Of a stretch of DNA of 64,000 nt, positions 63,204 through 64,000 are shown piece by piece. Source of the stretch: Psettodes erumei (lineage: Eukaryota; Chordata; Actinopteri; Pleuronectiformes; Psettodidae). The translations under genes and the position numbers were made by a program. The notes under the pieces were generated by a model. The model saw only the letters and a list, made by a program, of their open reading frames with translations. It searched no databases and had not been told where the DNA came from. The stretch spans positions 3,472,001 to 3,536,000 of the forward strand of contig JAFBJZ010000901.1 in NCBI GenBank assembly GCA_016785225.1. Reading direction: 5' to 3'. How positions within the stretch are numbered: position 1 is the first letter of the stretch; each line of letters starts with the position of its first letter.

Positions 63204-64000
63204 GTACGAAAGGTAAAACATGGGACACGCAGCTTTGCAGGCAATTAGTGCAGTTTTTTTGAATGAGTGAAATCATCACAACAAGATCATTTGATATACC
63301 AGAGATTTCTATGCAAATGTAGCCCTGCAATACAAATGGTTATAGACTTTGTTTGGTTTACCCTCAGAAAATCAATATTGTGATGGAAAGATTATCAAAG
63401 GTTTGATTTGAGATAGTGACTGAAAGACTTAATTTGGGACTAAATAAATGCTTCATGCTAAATGCTTGGTTGGTAAAACACTAAAATAATAACAAAGTTG
63501 TTAGAGCAGAAGCCCTCTTTAAAAAGAAATGATTCTGAAAATTCCAGTGGGGCACTTAAGGGCAGACACCAAAAGTCAGAGAATATCATTTGATGAGACA
63601 AATGGAGGAATGTCTGCAGTTTGGTGTGAATGAGTCGTCTGGTTACTCCCTCTCATTCAGAGCCTGTCTGATGAGTTACACACCAGAATGCTAGTCAGAG
63701 CTTGCAGCTGTAGCCTGCAGAAATGAAAGCTCAGACCGTGCGGAGAAATCAGTACACAAAGAACTACTGAGAACTACCTCACTTGGTCTAATATGACAAG
63801 CAGCTTGTGGTGGCTACTTTGCAGCATAGATGTAACTGACATTTTTGAATCTGCATATTGTACTTCTGTGTTTCAACATGACAGATAAATAATGTTATGG
63901 GGGGTTCTATTATTATCACTCAATTGTTTCATTGTAAAGGTAAAACAGTCATTTGACTCAAGAGGAAATTGAAAAGTAAAGGGAAATTCAGTGTCATTAT
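63204..64000 (+). other. Intron of the Rab32/38-like gene running off the window
   Basis: No acceptor followed by a frame encoding the expected helix after FETSAK was found up to 64000. The stretch looks like ordinary intron sequence. Confidence 0.6.

Noticed and set aside
1..64000. CRISPR arrays, operons, prophage or insertion sequences
   Set aside because: The DNA is a vertebrate nuclear locus. Repeats present are microsatellites and fish transposon relics, with no spaced direct repeats.

Overview
The window is vertebrate nuclear DNA, almost certainly from a teleost fish (probably a percomorph). It has intron-split genes with GT-AG splice sites, AT-rich introns, CA/TG microsatellites and several interspersed repeats typical of fish genomes. 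There is no sign of bacterial, viral or organellar sequence. Seven genes are supported: six are recognised vertebrate families and one is an unrecognised small secreted-protein candidate.

Layout from left to right. (1) 83-763, minus strand: a putative small secreted protein of 102 aa, not recognised. (2) 1884-3647 plus a 5' exon near 13.3 kb, minus: fhl1, four-and-a-half LIM domains protein, 279 aa in five coding exons. (3) 16580-23912, minus: slc9a6 (NHE6), endosomal Na+/H+ exchanger, 705 aa in 16 exons. It carries two U12-type introns, one of them AT-AC, and one GC-AG intron. (4) 24.2-25.3 kb: a decayed LINE with RNase H remains. (5) 26344-30120, plus: il2rg, the cytokine receptor common gamma chain, 352 aa in 8 exons. 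(6) 31792-34658, plus: snx12, a PX-only sorting nexin, 162 aa in 4 exons. (7) About 40.9-52491, plus: slc7a3 (CAT-3), cationic amino acid transporter, 649 aa in 11 coding exons after a long 5' intron. (8) 58103-59281, minus: rab39b, 213 aa in 3 coding exons. (9) 61225 to beyond the window, plus: a Rab32/Rab38-family GTPase, divergent from rab39b and missing its last exon(s).

The order matches blocks of the human X chromosome: SLC9A6-FHL1 (Xq26), IL2RG-SNX12-SLC7A3 (Xq13) and RAB39B (Xq28). The neighbourhood therefore looks like an ancestral X-related linkage group kept compact in fish. This is not an operon, and the genes have separate jobs. Four act in endosomes or vesicle traffic (NHE6, SNX12, Rab39b, Rab32/38-like), one in cytokine signalling, one in amino-acid uptake and one in muscle/cytoskeletal scaffolding.

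The gaps of 5-10 kb are introns, UTRs or AT-rich intergenic DNA with old repeats. I saw no rRNA, convincing tRNA, CRISPR array or intact mobile element. Exon borders were assigned by hand from splice signals, reading phase and remembered family sequences. All protein lengths close exactly in frame.
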